A DNA stretch of 34,749 nucleotides, from assembly GCA_028710085.1 (NCBI GenBank), contig JAQUSU010000014.1, positions 1 to 34,749 of the forward strand, in the 5' to 3' direction. The notes under the pieces were generated by a model, which saw only the letters and a list, made by a program, of their open reading frames with translations, did no database searches and had not been told where the DNA came from. Position numbers and translations under genes: made by a program. The DNA is from Anaerotignum sp. (GTDB lineage: Bacteria > Bacillota > Clostridia > Lachnospirales > Anaerotignaceae). Positions 17,857 to 26,810 of this stretch are shown one piece after another (the first letter of the stretch is position 1; each line of letters starts with the position of its first letter).

Positions 17857-18399
17857 ATGTCAAGAATTGGTAAACTCCCTGTTGCAGTACCTGCTGGCGT
17901 TGAGATTAAAATCGGCGAAGGCAATCTGCTTACAGTGAAGGGACCCTTGGGTACTCTGGAAAGAAAATTGTCCCCTGACATGCATATCGCAATGGAGGAA
18001 GGTCAGATCGTTGTAACAAGACCTAGCGATCTGAAAAAGCATAAAGCATTACACGGTTTGACAAGAACTTTGATCTTCAATATGGTTACCGGTGTAACAC
18101 AGGGCTATGCAAAAAACCTGGAAATCAACGGCGTTGGTTACAGAGCTGCAAAGTCCGGCAAGAAGTTAACACTTACTTTGGGCTATTCTCATCCAGTTGA
18201 AATGGAAGATCCTGAAGGTATTGAAGCTATTGTTGAAGGTACAAACAAAATTACAGTTAAGGGTATTGATAAAGAAAAAGTTGGACAGTTTGCGGCTGAA
18301 ATCAGAACCAAGCGTCCCCCTGAACCTTATAAAGGCAAAGGTATCAAATACGCTGACGAGAAAATTAGACGTAAAGTTGGTAAGACCGGTAAGAAATAA
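17857..18399 (+). CDS. rplF: 50S ribosomal protein L6 (uL6)
   Basis: 180 residues from ATG 17857. [60 protein letters not shown] and [19 protein letters not shown] are conserved. The track's start is a GTG overlapping the RBS TAGGAGGTG, so the ATG nine bases later is preferred. L6 sits by the sarcin-ricin loop. Confidence 0.97.
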   Translation: MSRIGKLPVAVPAGVEIKIGEGNLLTVKGPLGTLERKLSPDMHIAMEEGQIVVTRPSDLKKHKALHGLTRTLIFNMVTGVTQGYAKNLEINGVGYRAAKSGKKLTLTLGYSHPVEMEDPEGIEAIVEGTNKITVKGIDKEKVGQFAAEIRTKRPPEPYKGKGIKYADEKIRRKVGKTGKK

Positions 18400-18467
18400 T
18401 CAATGCCTGAGCGCTTGAGGTATTTATATCGGAAAGTGACTAATTTTGAGAAACGGAGTGAAATACT

Positions 18468-18836
18468 ATGATTAGAAAGCCATCTCGTGCGGCGGCTCGT
18501 GTGAAAAGACACTACAGAATCCGTAACAATGTGAATGGAACTGCGCAGAGACCTAGATTGGCCGTGTTCAGATCCAATAAGCATATGTATGCACAGATTA
18601 TTGATGATGTTACACATCACACACTGGTTGCAGCTTCCACACTGGAATCTGAAATTGCAAGCAAAGTAGAATTTACTTCTACAGCTGCAGCAGCAGCTGT
18701 TGTTGGTGAAGTAATCGCAAAAAGAGCAGTTGAAAAAGGCATTAATGTAGTTGTTTTCGACAGAGGCGGTTTCGTTTATCAAGGTAAAGTGAAAGCTTTG
18801 GCGGATGCAGCAAGAGAAGCCGGATTACAATTCTAA
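18468..18836 (+). CDS. rplR: 50S ribosomal protein L18 (uL18)
   Basis: 122 residues with the N-terminal [37 protein letters not shown] block and the C-terminal [29 protein letters not shown]18 carries 5S rRNA together with L5 and L25. The RBS (CGGAGTGA) is weaker than its neighbours'. Confidence 0.97.
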   Translation: MIRKPSRAAARVKRHYRIRNNVNGTAQRPRLAVFRSNKHMYAQIIDDVTHHTLVAASTLESEIASKVEFTSTAAAAAVVGEVIAKRAVEKGINVVVFDRGGFVYQGKVKALADAAREAGLQF

Positions 18837-18854
18837 GGCAAGGAGGAAAGTAAG

Positions 18855-19358
18855 TTGAAGAGAATCGATCCAAGCACTTTAGATCTTAAAGATAAAGTAG
18901 TAACTATCAACCGTGTAACAAAGGTTGTTAAAGGTGGTCGTACATTCAGATTTGCAGCTCTGGTTGTAGTTGGCGATGGCAATGGTCACGTTGGTTGCGG
19001 TATGGGCAAAGCGGCTGAAATTCCCGATGCGATCCGTAAAGGTAAGGAAGATGCAATGAAAAACATCATTGATGTTTCAAGAAATGATGCAGACAGCATC
19101 TATCATGATGTAAAAGGCGAATTTGGCAGTGCAAGGGTATTATTGATGCCTGCTGCAGAAGGTACTGGTGTTATTGCCGGCGGCCCCGCGCGTGCGGTAT
19201 TAGAACTGGCTGGCATTCGTAACATCAGAACAAAATCCTTGGGTTCCAACAATAAGCGCAACGTTGTAAGTGCAACAATCGAAGGTCTGTCCAGAGCGAC
19301 AACACCTGAAGCTGTTGCAAAGCTGCGTGGTATTACTGTTGAAGAACTCTTAGGTTAA
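18855..19358 (+). CDS. rpsE: 30S ribosomal protein S5 (uS5)
   Basis: 167 residues, read from a TTG start (18855-18857) eight or nine bases after [79 protein letters not shown] and C-terminal [11 protein letters not shown] are diagnostic. No ATG nearby gives an acceptable N-terminus, so the TTG is well supported. S5 takes part in decoding fidelity and mRNA entry. Confidence 0.96.
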   Translation: MKRIDPSTLDLKDKVVTINRVTKVVKGGRTFRFAALVVVGDGNGHVGCGMGKAAEIPDAIRKGKEDAMKNIIDVSRNDADSIYHDVKGEFGSARVLLMPAAEGTGVIAGGPARAVLELAGIRNIRTKSLGSNNKRNVVSATIEGLSRATTPEAVAKLRGITVEELLG

Positions 19359-19371
19359 GGAGGAATTGACA

Positions 19372-19551
19372 GTGGCTGAAATTAAAATCACATTAGTGAA
19401 ATCAACAATCGGAGCAGTTCCGAAGCATAAAAAGACAGTTCAGGCCTTGGGACTGAAAAAGACAAACAGCAGTGTCGTTCAGCAGGACAATGCGGCTATC
19501 AGAGGTATGATCCAACAGATTAGCCACCTTGTGAAGGTTGAAGAAATTTGA
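19372..19551 (+). CDS. rpmD: 50S ribosomal protein L30 (uL30)
   Basis: 59 residues from the GTG at 19372: [29 protein letters not shown] is the L30 pattern. The track starts two codons earlier at a TTG that lies too close to the Shine-Dalgarno AAGGAGG. The GTG gives standard spacing and the usual 58-60 residue length. Confidence 0.95.
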   Translation: MAEIKITLVKSTIGAVPKHKKTVQALGLKKTNSSVVQQDNAAIRGMIQQISHLVKVEEI

Positions 19552-19568
19552 TTTAAGGAGGTGCCAAA

Positions 19569-20009
19569 ATGAACTTATGCGATTTGAGACCCGCAGAAGG
19601 CTCCAAAGAAAGAGCTTGGAGACGTGGTAGAGGTCATGCAACAGGCAACGGCAAAACAGCAGGCAGAGGCCATAAAGGTCAGGGACAACGTTCCGGTTCT
19701 GGCGGTAAGTGCGGTTTTGAAGGCGGTCAGATGCCTTTATATAGAAGACTTCCCAAAAGAGGCTTCACATGCAGAAACAGCAAGGACATCGTTTCCATTA
19801 ATGTTTGCATGTTAAACGTTTTTGAAAATGATACAGTAGTAGATATCGATGCTTTAAAAGCCGTTGGCTTAATCAGCAATCCCAGAGATGGCGTTAAAAT
19901 TCTTGGAGAGGGAGAGCTTGAAAGAAAACTTACAATCAAAGTAAACCAGTTTAGCGAAACTGCACTTGAAAAGATTGAAGCAGCCGGCGGAAAAGCAGAG
20001 GTGATTTAA
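19569..20009 (+). CDS. rplO: 50S ribosomal protein L15 (uL15)
   Basis: 146 residues. LRPAEGSKERAWRRGRGHATGNGKTAGRGHKGQGQRSG and GFEGGQMPLYRRLPKRGF form the long basic extension typical of L15. The stop is directly followed by the secY TTG start with no spacer, so translation is probably coupled. Confidence 0.97.
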   Translation: MNLCDLRPAEGSKERAWRRGRGHATGNGKTAGRGHKGQGQRSGSGGKCGFEGGQMPLYRRLPKRGFTCRNSKDIVSINVCMLNVFENDTVVDIDALKAVGLISNPRDGVKILGEGELERKLTIKVNQFSETALEKIEAAGGKAEVI

Positions 20010-21275
20010 TTGTTTAGAATTTTCGTTAATTCTTGGAGAACGAAAGAAATTAGAAACAAAATCCTGTATACTCTAATGATTTTTGCAATTGTTAGATTGG
20101 GTACATTAATCGCACTGCCCGGAATCGATGCTGCGAGTGTAATTGCAGCAAGAGGAGCAACTGGCATGGGTACGCTGTACAGTGTAATTGCCGGTGGCGC
20201 AAACTCAGGATGGTCCCTGTTTGCAATGGGTATCGGACCTTATATTAATGCATCTATTATCATGCAGTTGTTAACGATTGCTATTCCAAAGTTTGAACAG
20301 CTTTCAAAGGAAGGTCCGGAAGGACGCAAGAAGCTACAGTCATATAGCAGATATTTGACAATTGCGCTGGCGTTGATCCAGGGTGGAGGTCTCACATATT
20401 CCTATCAGAATATGTTTGTGGCACATAGCCCGCTGATTTATATTGCATCTGTCACTTGTTTGGTTTGCGGTTCCGCATTTGTAATGTGGCTGGCTGAACA
20501 GATTACGGCGCAAGGTGTTGGAAATGGATCTTCTTTAATTATCTTCATCAACATTGTATCTAGCTTGCCTCAGGGTGTTGCCAGCATGTATTATACAATT
20601 TCTGGCTCCGGCGCAGTTGGTATTGCAAAGGTTGTAGCAGTTTTGGTAGTATTGCTTATTGTATTAGCTTTTATCGTTTGTGTAAATACAGGCGAAAGAA
20701 GATTGCCTGTGCAGTATTCTTCCAAAATGGCAGGTCATAAACAAACGGGCGGAAGTAGTACAACAATGCCCATTAAAGTAAATATTGCCGGTGTAATTTC
20801 AATTATCTTTGCAATTTCGCTATTACAGTTTCCACAGCAAATTGGCAATTTTATGCCCAATAAAGGGGCTACATTTACTAAGATTATTGAAATTCTAAAT
20901 ATGACACATCCCATTGGCGCGTGTTTATATGTAGTGCTTATCATATTCTTCACTTTCTTCTATACTTCGATCGTGATGAATCCAAACGAAATTGCTATGA
21001 ATATGAAGAAGAATGGCGGATTTATCCCTGGTATCAGACCGGGTCAGCCCACAAGCACTTATATTACAAGAGTTTTAAACAGAATCACTTTAGTGGGTGC
21101 ACTTTGTTATGCACTCTTGGCTATGGTACCCGTTGTTTTGCAATGGATATTCAAGATTAATGTCGGCTTCGGTGGTACAACATTGATCATCGTTGTTGGT
21201 GTTGCGCTGGATATCGTAAAATCATTGGAAAGCCAGTTGCTCATGCGCCACTATAAAGGTTTTTTGAGTGAATAA
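20010..21275 (+). CDS. secY: Protein translocase subunit SecY
   Basis: 421 residues with about ten hydrophobic segments. The channel of the Sec translocon in the cytoplasmic membrane. Markers: RNKILYTLMIFAIVRLGTLIALPGID (TM1 and plug approach), GIGPYINASIIMQLLTIAIPKFEQLSKEGPEGRKK, the GERRLPVQYSSK cytosolic loop and C-terminal VGVALDIVKSLESQLLMRHYKGFL. Translation starts at TTG (20010) directly after the rplO stop, with GAGGTGA in the end of rplO as RBS. Its position between L15 and adk is canonical. Confidence 0.97.
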   Translation: MFRIFVNSWRTKEIRNKILYTLMIFAIVRLGTLIALPGIDAASVIAARGATGMGTLYSVIAGGANSGWSLFAMGIGPYINASIIMQLLTIAIPKFEQLSKEGPEGRKKLQSYSRYLTIALALIQGGGLTYSYQNMFVAHSPLIYIASVTCLVCGSAFVMWLAEQITAQGVGNGSSLIIFINIVSSLPQGVASMYYTISGSGAVGIAKVVAVLVVLLIVLAFIVCVNTGERRLPVQYSSKMAGHKQTGGSSTTMPIKVNIAGVISIIFAISLLQFPQQIGNFMPNKGATFTKIIEILNMTHPIGACLYVVLIIFFTFFYTSIVMNPNEIAMNMKKNGGFIPGIRPGQPTSTYITRVLNRITLVGALCYALLAMVPVVLQWIFKINVGFGGTTLIIVVGVALDIVKSLESQLLMRHYKGFLSE

Positions 21276-21287
21276 TCTCAGCCTGCC

Positions 21288-21309
21288 GGGAAATGCAAAT
21301 GCATTTCCC
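21288..21309. other. 22-bp near-perfect inverted repeat between secY and adk
   Basis: GGGAAATGC and GCATTTCCC are separated by AAAT. There is no U-tract, so termination is unlikely. It could be an RNA-processing or stability hairpin between secY and adk. Confidence 0.5.
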
Positions 21310-21378
21310 AGGGTTGAGTGGGGAGTTCAGGAGTTCAAAAAGAGAAGGGCTATCTGAAGAAAAGAGGTAATGATTTTT

Positions 21379-22008
21379 ATGAAATTGGTTCTCATTGGTG
21401 CACCCGCTGCAGGGAAAGGAACACAGGCTGCACGATTGGTTAAGCATTACGGTATTGCTCATATTTCTACGGGCGATATGCTGAGAGAAGAAGTTGCAAA
21501 GGGAACAGACTTAGGAAATCAGGCGAAGAGTATCATGGCGTCTGGCGGCTTAGTTTCCGATGAATTAATCATTGCTATTGTAAAAGAGAGAATCCAGAAG
21601 GATGACTGTAAAAGCGGTTTTATTTTGGATGGTTTCCCTCGTACAGTGGTGCAAGCCCAAAAACTTGATGAGATGGTAGCTCTAGATAAGGTAGTTTATA
21701 TTAACGCACCTGACGAGGTAATGCTGGCTAGACTGACAGCAAGAGAAACTTGCCCCAAGTGTGGTGCAACCTACAATAAATTGTTTTTACCTGCAAAGGT
21801 TTCCGGCGTTTGTGATGTTTGCGGTGAAGCGCTGACACAACGCAAGGATGATACAACCCAAGCAGGCCTAGCAAGAATCAAGACATTCCATGAGCAAAGT
21901 GAGCCTTTGGTTGCTTTTTATACAAAGAAGGGCATCTTAATCGAAGTGGATGGTATACGGCCAATAGATGAGATTACCAAGGCTATCGTAGAAGGTCTGG
22001 AGAGATAA
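21379..22008 (+). CDS. adk: Adenylate kinase
   Basis: 209 residues from ATG 21379; catalyses ATP + AMP to 2 ADP in the cytosol. P-loop GAPAAGKGTQ at the N-terminus, STGDMLREE, LDGFPRTVVQA (AMP site) and a four-cysteine zinc lid, CPKCGATYN with CDVCGEAL, typical of Gram-positive enzymes. The track's ATG at 21370 is only one base from AAAGAGGT; the ATG at 21379 has normal spacing and the family start MKLVLIGAP. Confidence 0.97.
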   Translation: MKLVLIGAPAAGKGTQAARLVKHYGIAHISTGDMLREEVAKGTDLGNQAKSIMASGGLVSDELIIAIVKERIQKDDCKSGFILDGFPRTVVQAQKLDEMVALDKVVYINAPDEVMLARLTARETCPKCGATYNKLFLPAKVSGVCDVCGEALTQRKDDTTQAGLARIKTFHEQSEPLVAFYTKKGILIEVDGIRPIDEITKAIVEGLER

Positions 22009-22009
22009 T

Positions 22010-22762
22010 ATGTCTATCACGATCAAAACAGAAAATCAGATTGGAAAGATGCGTAAAGCAGGCGAGCTTTTGGCGAAAGTTGAAGCGCTGATTGAAAAAA
22101 ATGTTTCACCGGGTGTGACAACAGCCTATCTGGATCAGCTGGCGGAAGACTATATCCGCTCTCATGGAGGGATTCCTTCTTTTAAAGGATACGGTGGATT
22201 TCCGGCAACACTTTGTACCTCGTTAAACGACGAGGTTGTGCACGGGATTCCCGGTAATAGAATATTAAAAGATGGAGACGTCCTAAGCGTTGATATGGGA
22301 TGCATTCTAAATGGCTATCATGCAGATATGGCTAGAAGTTATGCAGTTGGTGAAATTTCTGCGGAGGCAAAGAATTTGATTGAGGTGACGAAACAAAGCT
22401 TTTTTGAAGGCATAAAATTTGCAAAAGTGGGCAATCATCTTAATGAAATAGGCTCTGCCGTTCAAAAATACGTAGAAAAAAATGGTTTTTCAGTTGTTCG
22501 TGCTTATGTAGGCCATGGAATCGGAACAAAGCTGCATGAACCACCGGAAATTCCGAATTATAAAACGCTGGACAAAGGTGTTCGTTTGCAAAAAGGAATG
22601 ACTTTAGCCATTGAACCAATGGTGAATTTGGGAGATTGCAACGTTCGTGTTTTAAAAGACGGATGGACTGCAGTTACCAAAGATGGCAAGTGCTCGGCGC
22701 ATTATGAAAATACCATACTGATTACAGACGGTGAACCCGAAATTCTTACGTTAGCGCGATAG
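22010..22762 (+). CDS. map: Methionine aminopeptidase, type I
   Basis: 250 residues. Removes the initiator Met after deformylation. The five metal ligands can be placed: two Asp in DVLSVDMGCILNGYHADMARSY, His in YVGHGIGTKLHE, Glu in LAIEPMV and Glu in AHYENTILI. It lacks the N-terminal SH3/zinc extension seen in other types. It begins one base after the adk stop (TAATATG), so coupled translation is likely. Confidence 0.97.
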   Translation: MSITIKTENQIGKMRKAGELLAKVEALIEKNVSPGVTTAYLDQLAEDYIRSHGGIPSFKGYGGFPATLCTSLNDEVVHGIPGNRILKDGDVLSVDMGCILNGYHADMARSYAVGEISAEAKNLIEVTKQSFFEGIKFAKVGNHLNEIGSAVQKYVEKNGFSVVRAYVGHGIGTKLHEPPEIPNYKTLDKGVRLQKGMTLAIEPMVNLGDCNVRVLKDGWTAVTKDGKCSAHYENTILITDGEPEILTLAR

Positions 22763-22787
22763 ACAAAATATGATTGAGGTGATTGCG

Positions 22788-23063
22788 TTGGAATTTCAAG
22801 TTGGGCAAATCGTTTATTCCAAAGACGGACACGATAAGGGTCAGACAATGATGGTGCTTTCTGTTGAAGATAGATATCTATATCTAGCAAATGGAAAGAC
22901 GCGGATGCTTACAAAGCCCAAGCGTAAAAAAATCATTCACGTTCAGCCCATTAACTATGTGGACGCAGTTATGGCTGAAAAATTGACTCAGAATGAATAT
23001 GTTCTGGATTCGGATATTCGAAAAGCTATAAAGTCGTATCAAGAAAAAGCAGCAGACTGTTAA
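22788..23063 (+). CDS. KOW domain-containing RNA-binding protein
   Basis: 91 residues if read from the TTG at 22788. The N-terminal KOW-like segment is [37 protein letters not shown], followed by a basic run [13 protein letters not shown] and a C-terminal helical tail. It resembles the archaeal/eukaryotic L14e/L6e/L27e group and is found between map and infA in many Clostridia. Function is not established; an RNA or ribosome role is inferred from the domain and the location. The start is moved from ATG 22770, which lacks an RBS, to the TTG preceded by TTGAGGTGA. A TTG start is the main uncertainty. Confidence 0.85.
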   Translation: MEFQVGQIVYSKDGHDKGQTMMVLSVEDRYLYLANGKTRMLTKPKRKKIIHVQPINYVDAVMAEKLTQNEYVLDSDIRKAIKSYQEKAADC

Positions 23064-23076
23064 GGAGGTTCTTGGC

Positions 23077-23295
23077 TTGTCAAAAGATGACGTAATTGAA
23101 GTAGAAGGAACCATACTGGAAAAATTACCGAATGCTATGTTTCAGGTGGAGTTGGAAAACGGCCATCAGATACTGGCACATATTTCCGGGAAATTGCGCA
23201 TGAATTTTATCCGTATTTTGCCGGGTGATAAAGTATTAGTTGAAATGTCTCCCTATGATCTGACAAAGGGCAGAATTATCTGGAGAGCGAAATAA
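23077..23295 (+). CDS. infA: Translation initiation factor IF-1
   Basis: 72 residues, the exact family length, OB fold: [51 protein letters not shown] and [17 protein letters not shown]-1 blocks the 30S A site during initiation. It starts at TTG (23077) after TTAAGGAGG, with no in-frame ATG that would fit. Confidence 0.97.
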   Translation: MSKDDVIEVEGTILEKLPNAMFQVELENGHQILAHISGKLRMNFIRILPGDKVLVEMSPYDLTKGRIIWRAK

Positions 23296-23311
23296 GGAAG
23301 GAGCGATCACA

Positions 23312-23425
23312 ATGAAGGTAAGACCATCTGTAAAACCTATGTGTGAAAAATGCAGAATTATTAAAAGAAAAGGTCGTGTAATGGTCATTTGTGAAAATCC
23401 CAAGCATAAACAGAAACAAGGCTGA
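23312..23425 (+). CDS. rpmJ: 50S ribosomal protein L36, zinc type (bL36)
   Basis: 37 residues, below the ORF track's length cut-off, read directly: [21 protein letters not shown], then [15 protein letters not shown]. Zinc ligands Cys11, Cys14, Cys27 and His32 are all present (C+ form). GGAAGGAG precedes the ATG, and the location between infA and rpsM is canonical. Confidence 0.97.
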   Translation: MKVRPSVKPMCEKCRIIKRKGRVMVICENPKHKQKQG

Positions 23426-23437
23426 TATATATTATAT

Positions 23438-23570
23438 GACTTATCCAAAGGGAATACCTTTAAGAGTCGTCTATAAATCCGTCAACGTACCGGGAGGAGC
23501 ATACAGTTAATAGCAGAGGCGGCGCGCAGGCTGACGGCTGCTCGCTCTGTTTGTAATGCCCAACGGGTAT
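23438..23570 (+). promoter_or_regulatory. Structured rpsM (alpha segment) leader
   Basis: The 213-bp gap between rpmJ and rpsM contains several complementary segments: GACT/AGTC with AAAGG/CCTTT (23438-23468), a long-range CCGTCA (23479-23484) with TGACGG (23532-23537), an imperfect GCAG/CTGC hairpin, and ATGCCC/GGGTAT with an AAC loop (23556-23570). No U-tract terminator and no convincing promoter were seen. Because rpsD (S4) lies downstream, an S4-type autoregulatory leader is a hypothesis. Confidence 0.45.
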
Positions 23571-23638
23571 AAATTTATTTATGCGAATATTAAACGAAGC
23601 GATATATTGATGAAAATTATAGGAGGTGTAAGATATAC

Positions 23639-24007
23639 ATGGCACGTATTGCTGGTGTTGACTTACCAAGAGAAAAGCGCATTGAAATTGGTCTGACTTA
23701 TGTCTATGGCATTGGTCATCCTAGTGCAGTTCGTATCCTGAACGAAGCTGGTGTAGACCTGAATACAAGAGTAAGAGACTTAACTGATGATGAAGTAGCT
23801 AAAATTCGTGACGTCATTGACAAAACGCAAAGAGTTGAGGGTGACCTTAGAAGAGAAGTTGCATTAAACATCAAACGTCTGATTGAAATCGGCTGTTACA
23901 GAGGCATTCGCCATAGAAAAGGCTTGCCTGTAAGAGGACAAAAGACAAAGACAAACGCAAGAACCAGAAAAGGTCCTAGAAAGACCGTTGCGAATAAGAA
24001 GAAATAA
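23639..24007 (+). CDS. rpsM: 30S ribosomal protein S13 (uS13)
   Basis: 122 residues. [60 protein letters not shown] are diagnostic. S13 forms intersubunit bridges from the 30S head. ATAGGAGG precedes the ATG. Confidence 0.97.
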   Translation: MARIAGVDLPREKRIEIGLTYVYGIGHPSAVRILNEAGVDLNTRVRDLTDDEVAKIRDVIDKTQRVEGDLRREVALNIKRLIEIGCYRGIRHRKGLPVRGQKTKTNARTRKGPRKTVANKKK

Positions 24008-24031
24008 TCGATTTCAAAGGAGGTTTGAATA

Positions 24032-24430
24032 ATGGCTAAGAAAACTGTGAAAAAGACAACTCGCAGACGCCGTGACAAAAGAAAAGTAGAACGTGGCCAG
24101 GCTCACATTCAGTCTACTTTTAACAATACAATCGTTACAATCACTGATGCTGTTGGCAATGCTCTTTCTTGGGCAAGTGCAGGTCAGTTGGGATTTAGAG
24201 GTTCCAAAAAATCCACACCTTATGCAGCACAGATGGCAGCAGATACAGCTGCAAAGGCTGCATCCGACTATGGTCTTAAGACGATTGAAGTTTTTGTAAA
24301 GGGACCAGGTTCAGGCCGCGAAGCTGCAATCCGTGCATTGCAGGCTGCTGGTTTGGATGTTACAATGATTAGAGATGTAACACCCGTTCCTCACAATGGT
24401 TGTAGACCACCTAAACGCAGAAGAGTATAA
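24032..24430 (+). CDS. rpsK: 30S ribosomal protein S11 (uS11)
   Basis: 132 residues with [69 protein letters not shown] and [18 protein letters not shown]11 lies on the 30S platform. AAAGGAGG precedes the ATG. Confidence 0.97.
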   Translation: MAKKTVKKTTRRRRDKRKVERGQAHIQSTFNNTIVTITDAVGNALSWASAGQLGFRGSKKSTPYAAQMAADTAAKAASDYGLKTIEVFVKGPGSGREAAIRALQAAGLDVTMIRDVTPVPHNGCRPPKRRRV

Positions 24431-24450
24431 TCATCAGGAGGTGTAGATAA

Positions 24451-25053
24451 ATGGCAAGAGATAGAGTACCCGTACTGAAGAGATGTAGATCCTTGAACTT
24501 GGATCCCGTTTTCCTTGGTATTGATAAAAAATCGAAGAAGCAAAACTTAAAAACAAACAAAAAAATGAGCGAATACGGCCTTCAGATGAGAGAAAAGCAG
24601 AAAGCAAAATTCATCTACGGCGTTTTGGAAAAGCAGTTCAGAGGCTACTATGCACAGGCTGAAAAAATTGCGAAAAAAGAAGGTATTCCCGGTGAAAACC
24701 TGCTTATGCTCTTAGAACTGAGATTGGACAACGTAATGTTCCGTCTTGGCTATGGCAGAACAAGAAAAGAAGCTAGACAGATTGTTCGTCACAAACACGT
24801 TACAATAAACGGCAAGCCCGTTGACATCCCTTCCTATATTGCTAAGGTTGGCGACGTGATTGAAGTGAAGGAAAAATATAAAACTATTCAGAGATACAAA
24901 GACGTTTTGGCTTCTACTGACGGCAGAATCGTTCCTGAATGGTTGTCCGCTGACCATGATGCATTAAGCGGTACAGTTTTAGCAAAACCCACAAGAGCAC
25001 AAATTGACGTTCCTGTTGAAGAAACATTTATCGTCGAATTGTACTCCAAATAA
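24451..25053 (+). CDS. rpsD: 30S ribosomal protein S4 (uS4)
   Basis: 200 residues, Met-first at the ATG following AGGAGG. Only one Cys occurs in the N-terminal domain (CRSLNLDP), so this is the zinc-free form. The S4 RNA-binding domain is visible as LELRLDNVMFRLGYGRTRKEARQIVRHKHVTINGKPVDIPSY. S4 nucleates 30S assembly and is a known operon repressor in E. coli and B. subtilis. Confidence 0.97.
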   Translation: MARDRVPVLKRCRSLNLDPVFLGIDKKSKKQNLKTNKKMSEYGLQMREKQKAKFIYGVLEKQFRGYYAQAEKIAKKEGIPGENLLMLLELRLDNVMFRLGYGRTRKEARQIVRHKHVTINGKPVDIPSYIAKVGDVIEVKEKYKTIQRYKDVLASTDGRIVPEWLSADHDALSGTVLAKPTRAQIDVPVEETFIVELYSK

Positions 25054-25087
25054 TCTGAAACGGTTGTGCAAAAAAGTCAATCAAAAA

Positions 25088-25112
25088 GCTGCGGGGCAAA
25101 ATGCCCTGCAGC
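25088..25112. other. Stem-loop between rpsD and rpoA
   Basis: GCTGCGGGGCA and TGCCCTGCAGC pair over 11 positions (one G-U) around an AA loop region. No U-tract follows, so it is more likely a processing or 3'-stability element than a terminator. Confidence 0.55.
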
Positions 25113-25143
25113 GCCTTAATATAAAAAAGGGAGGTTTGAATGA

Positions 25144-26103
25144 GTGTTTGAATTTGAGAAACCTCGCATTGAGATTGCTGAGATGGCACCGGACGGAACT
25201 TATGGCAAGTTTGTGGTAGAGCCTTTGGAAAGAGGCTATGGCACAACATTGGGAAATTCCCTGAGAAGAATTTTACTTTCATCTCTTCCTGGGGCGGCTG
25301 TCAGCAACGTAAAAATTGATGGTGTGCTTCATGAGTTTAGTGTAATTCCCGGCGTGAAAGAAGACGTCACAGAAATTATCCTGAACTTAAAAGGACTTGC
25401 AATTAAAAACACCAGCGAAGGCAATGAACCTAAAACTGCGTATATTGACGTTGAGGGTGAAGGAGAAGTAAAAGGCTCTGATATTAAAGCCGATAGTGAT
25501 ATTGAGATTTTAAATCCTGATCATCACATTGCAACACTTTCCGGTGGCGCTGGCAGCAAGCTTTATATGGAAATAACCATCAACAAGGGACGCGGCTATA
25601 TTGGTGCAGACAAGAACAAAAAGGATGACCAACCTATTGGCATGCTTCCTGTTGACAGCATTTTCACACCCGTTACAAGAGTAAATTTCCTTGTGGAAAA
25701 TACTCGTGTAGGTCAGATCACTGACTATGACAAATTGTCTTTGGAAGTGTGGACCAATGGCACCATCGCGCCAGACGATGCAGTGAGCTACGGTGCGAAG
25801 ATTTTGAATGAGCATCTAAACCTGTTTATTGATCTTTCGGATAATGCAAAGGATGCTTCTATTATGGTTGAAAAAGAAGAAGGTAAGAAGGAAAAGGTTC
25901 TTGAAATGAGTATTGAAGAGCTTGACCTTTCTGTGCGTTCTTACAACTGCTTGAAAAGAGCAGGCATCAACACAGTAGAGGACTTGGCAAACAAGACGGA
26001 AGAGGAAATGATGAAAGTTAGAAATCTGGGACGCAAGTCTTTGGAAGAAGTATTAAACAAAATGGCAGAGCTTGGCTTGGCATTAAGACCTAGCGACGAG
26101 TAA
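25144..26103 (+). CDS. rpoA: DNA-directed RNA polymerase subunit alpha
   Basis: 319 residues with a GTG start: [14 protein letters not shown] is the family N-terminus and an in-frame TGA lies directly upstream. The alpha-NTD includes [24 protein letters not shown] and ends near residue 230. The alpha-CTD (about 250-319) has two HhH-like motifs: [37 protein letters not shown]. It assembles RNA polymerase and contacts UP elements and activators. GGGAGG (25129-25134) also precedes an out-of-frame ATG (25140) encoding only Met-Ser-Val, which overlaps the true start. Confidence 0.97.
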   Translation: MFEFEKPRIEIAEMAPDGTYGKFVVEPLERGYGTTLGNSLRRILLSSLPGAAVSNVKIDGVLHEFSVIPGVKEDVTEIILNLKGLAIKNTSEGNEPKTAYIDVEGEGEVKGSDIKADSDIEILNPDHHIATLSGGAGSKLYMEITINKGRGYIGADKNKKDDQPIGMLPVDSIFTPVTRVNFLVENTRVGQITDYDKLSLEVWTNGTIAPDDAVSYGAKILNEHLNLFIDLSDNAKDASIMVEKEEGKKEKVLEMSIEELDLSVRSYNCLKRAGINTVEDLANKTEEEMMKVRNLGRKSLEEVLNKMAELGLALRPSDE

Positions 26104-26126
26104 ACCTTTGCCTGTTACTATTATTG

Positions 26127-26186
26127 CCGTACGATTACGCCTTCACATAAGCCCGAGGAGCAGTGGCGGCGGGCACTATCGTATGG
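26127..26186 (+). promoter_or_regulatory. Hairpin leader between rpoA and rplQ
   Basis: CCGTACGAT (26127-26135) pairs with ATCGTATGG (26178-26186), with an inner helix GCCCG (26151-26155) and CGGGC (26170-26174). The rplQ Shine-Dalgarno AAGGAGG follows within 10 nt. No terminator is implied. The ORF track's 26163 start for L17 lies inside this structure. Confidence 0.5.
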
Positions 26187-26210
26187 AGATCATCAAGGAG
26201 GATACAAACC

Positions 26211-26753
26211 ATGCATGCATCCGGTTATAGAAAACTTGGGAAAACAACACCTCAAAGAAAGGCGTTGTTGAGAAACCAAGTAACAAATTTGCTGTATCAC
26301 GGCAAAATTAAAACAACAGAAACAAGAGCGAAAGAAGTAAGAAGAATCGCTGAAAAATTGATTACCATTGCTGTAAAAGAAAAAGACAACTTTGAAGAAG
26401 TAGAAGTAACCGCAAAAGTAGCAAAGAAAGATGCTGCCGGCAAGCGTGTGAAGGAAGTTGTAAACGGCAAGAAAGTAACTGTTTATGATGAAGTAAAGAA
26501 AACAGTGAAGAAGGATAAACCTTCCAGACTTGCAGCGAGACGTCAGCTGTTGGCTTACCTTTACCCTGTAACTGAAGTTCCTGCTGATGGCAAGAAGGTT
26601 AGAAGCTTGAGCAAAGAAGTTGACATGGCAGAAAAAATGTTTGATGAAGTTGCTCCTAAGTTTGCAGGCCGTAACGGTGGTTACACAAGAATCGTAAAGC
26701 TGGGCGCAAGAAAAGGCGACGGCGCTATGGAAGTATTCATCGAATTGGTTTAA
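26211..26753 (+). CDS. rplQ: 50S ribosomal protein L17 with a charged insertion (bL17)
   Basis: 180 residues from ATG 26211, compared with about 120 in Bacillus. The N-terminal half ([39 protein letters not shown]) and the C-terminus ([30 protein letters not shown]) are standard. Between them an insertion of about 50 residues, roughly 56-106, is rich in Lys and Glu and has the [18 protein letters not shown] repeat-like look; a shorter [13 protein letters not shown] extension follows the shared RRQLLAYL segment. Larger L17 proteins occur in Clostridia, so this is a lineage feature rather than a frameshift. The track's 26163 start is rejected because AAGGAGG immediately precedes the ATG at 26211. 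Last gene before the super-operon terminator. Confidence 0.93.
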   Translation: MHASGYRKLGKTTPQRKALLRNQVTNLLYHGKIKTTETRAKEVRRIAEKLITIAVKEKDNFEEVEVTAKVAKKDAAGKRVKEVVNGKKVTVYDEVKKTVKKDKPSRLAARRQLLAYLYPVTEVPADGKKVRSLSKEVDMAEKMFDEVAPKFAGRNGGYTRIVKLGARKGDGAMEVFIELV

Positions 26754-26771
26754 TTTAAGTGAATGAAAGAG

Positions 26772-26810
26772 GTATCATCCTACTGCAAGGTGTGGGTGGT
26801 ACTTTTTTTT
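26772..26810 (+). terminator. Terminator of the S10-spc-alpha super-operon
   Basis: GTATCATCC (26772-26780) pairs with GGGTGGTAC (26794-26802), several G-U pairs included, followed by eight T residues (26803-26810). It lies just downstream of rplQ. The 139-bp gap after it holds no gene before 26950. Confidence 0.8.
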
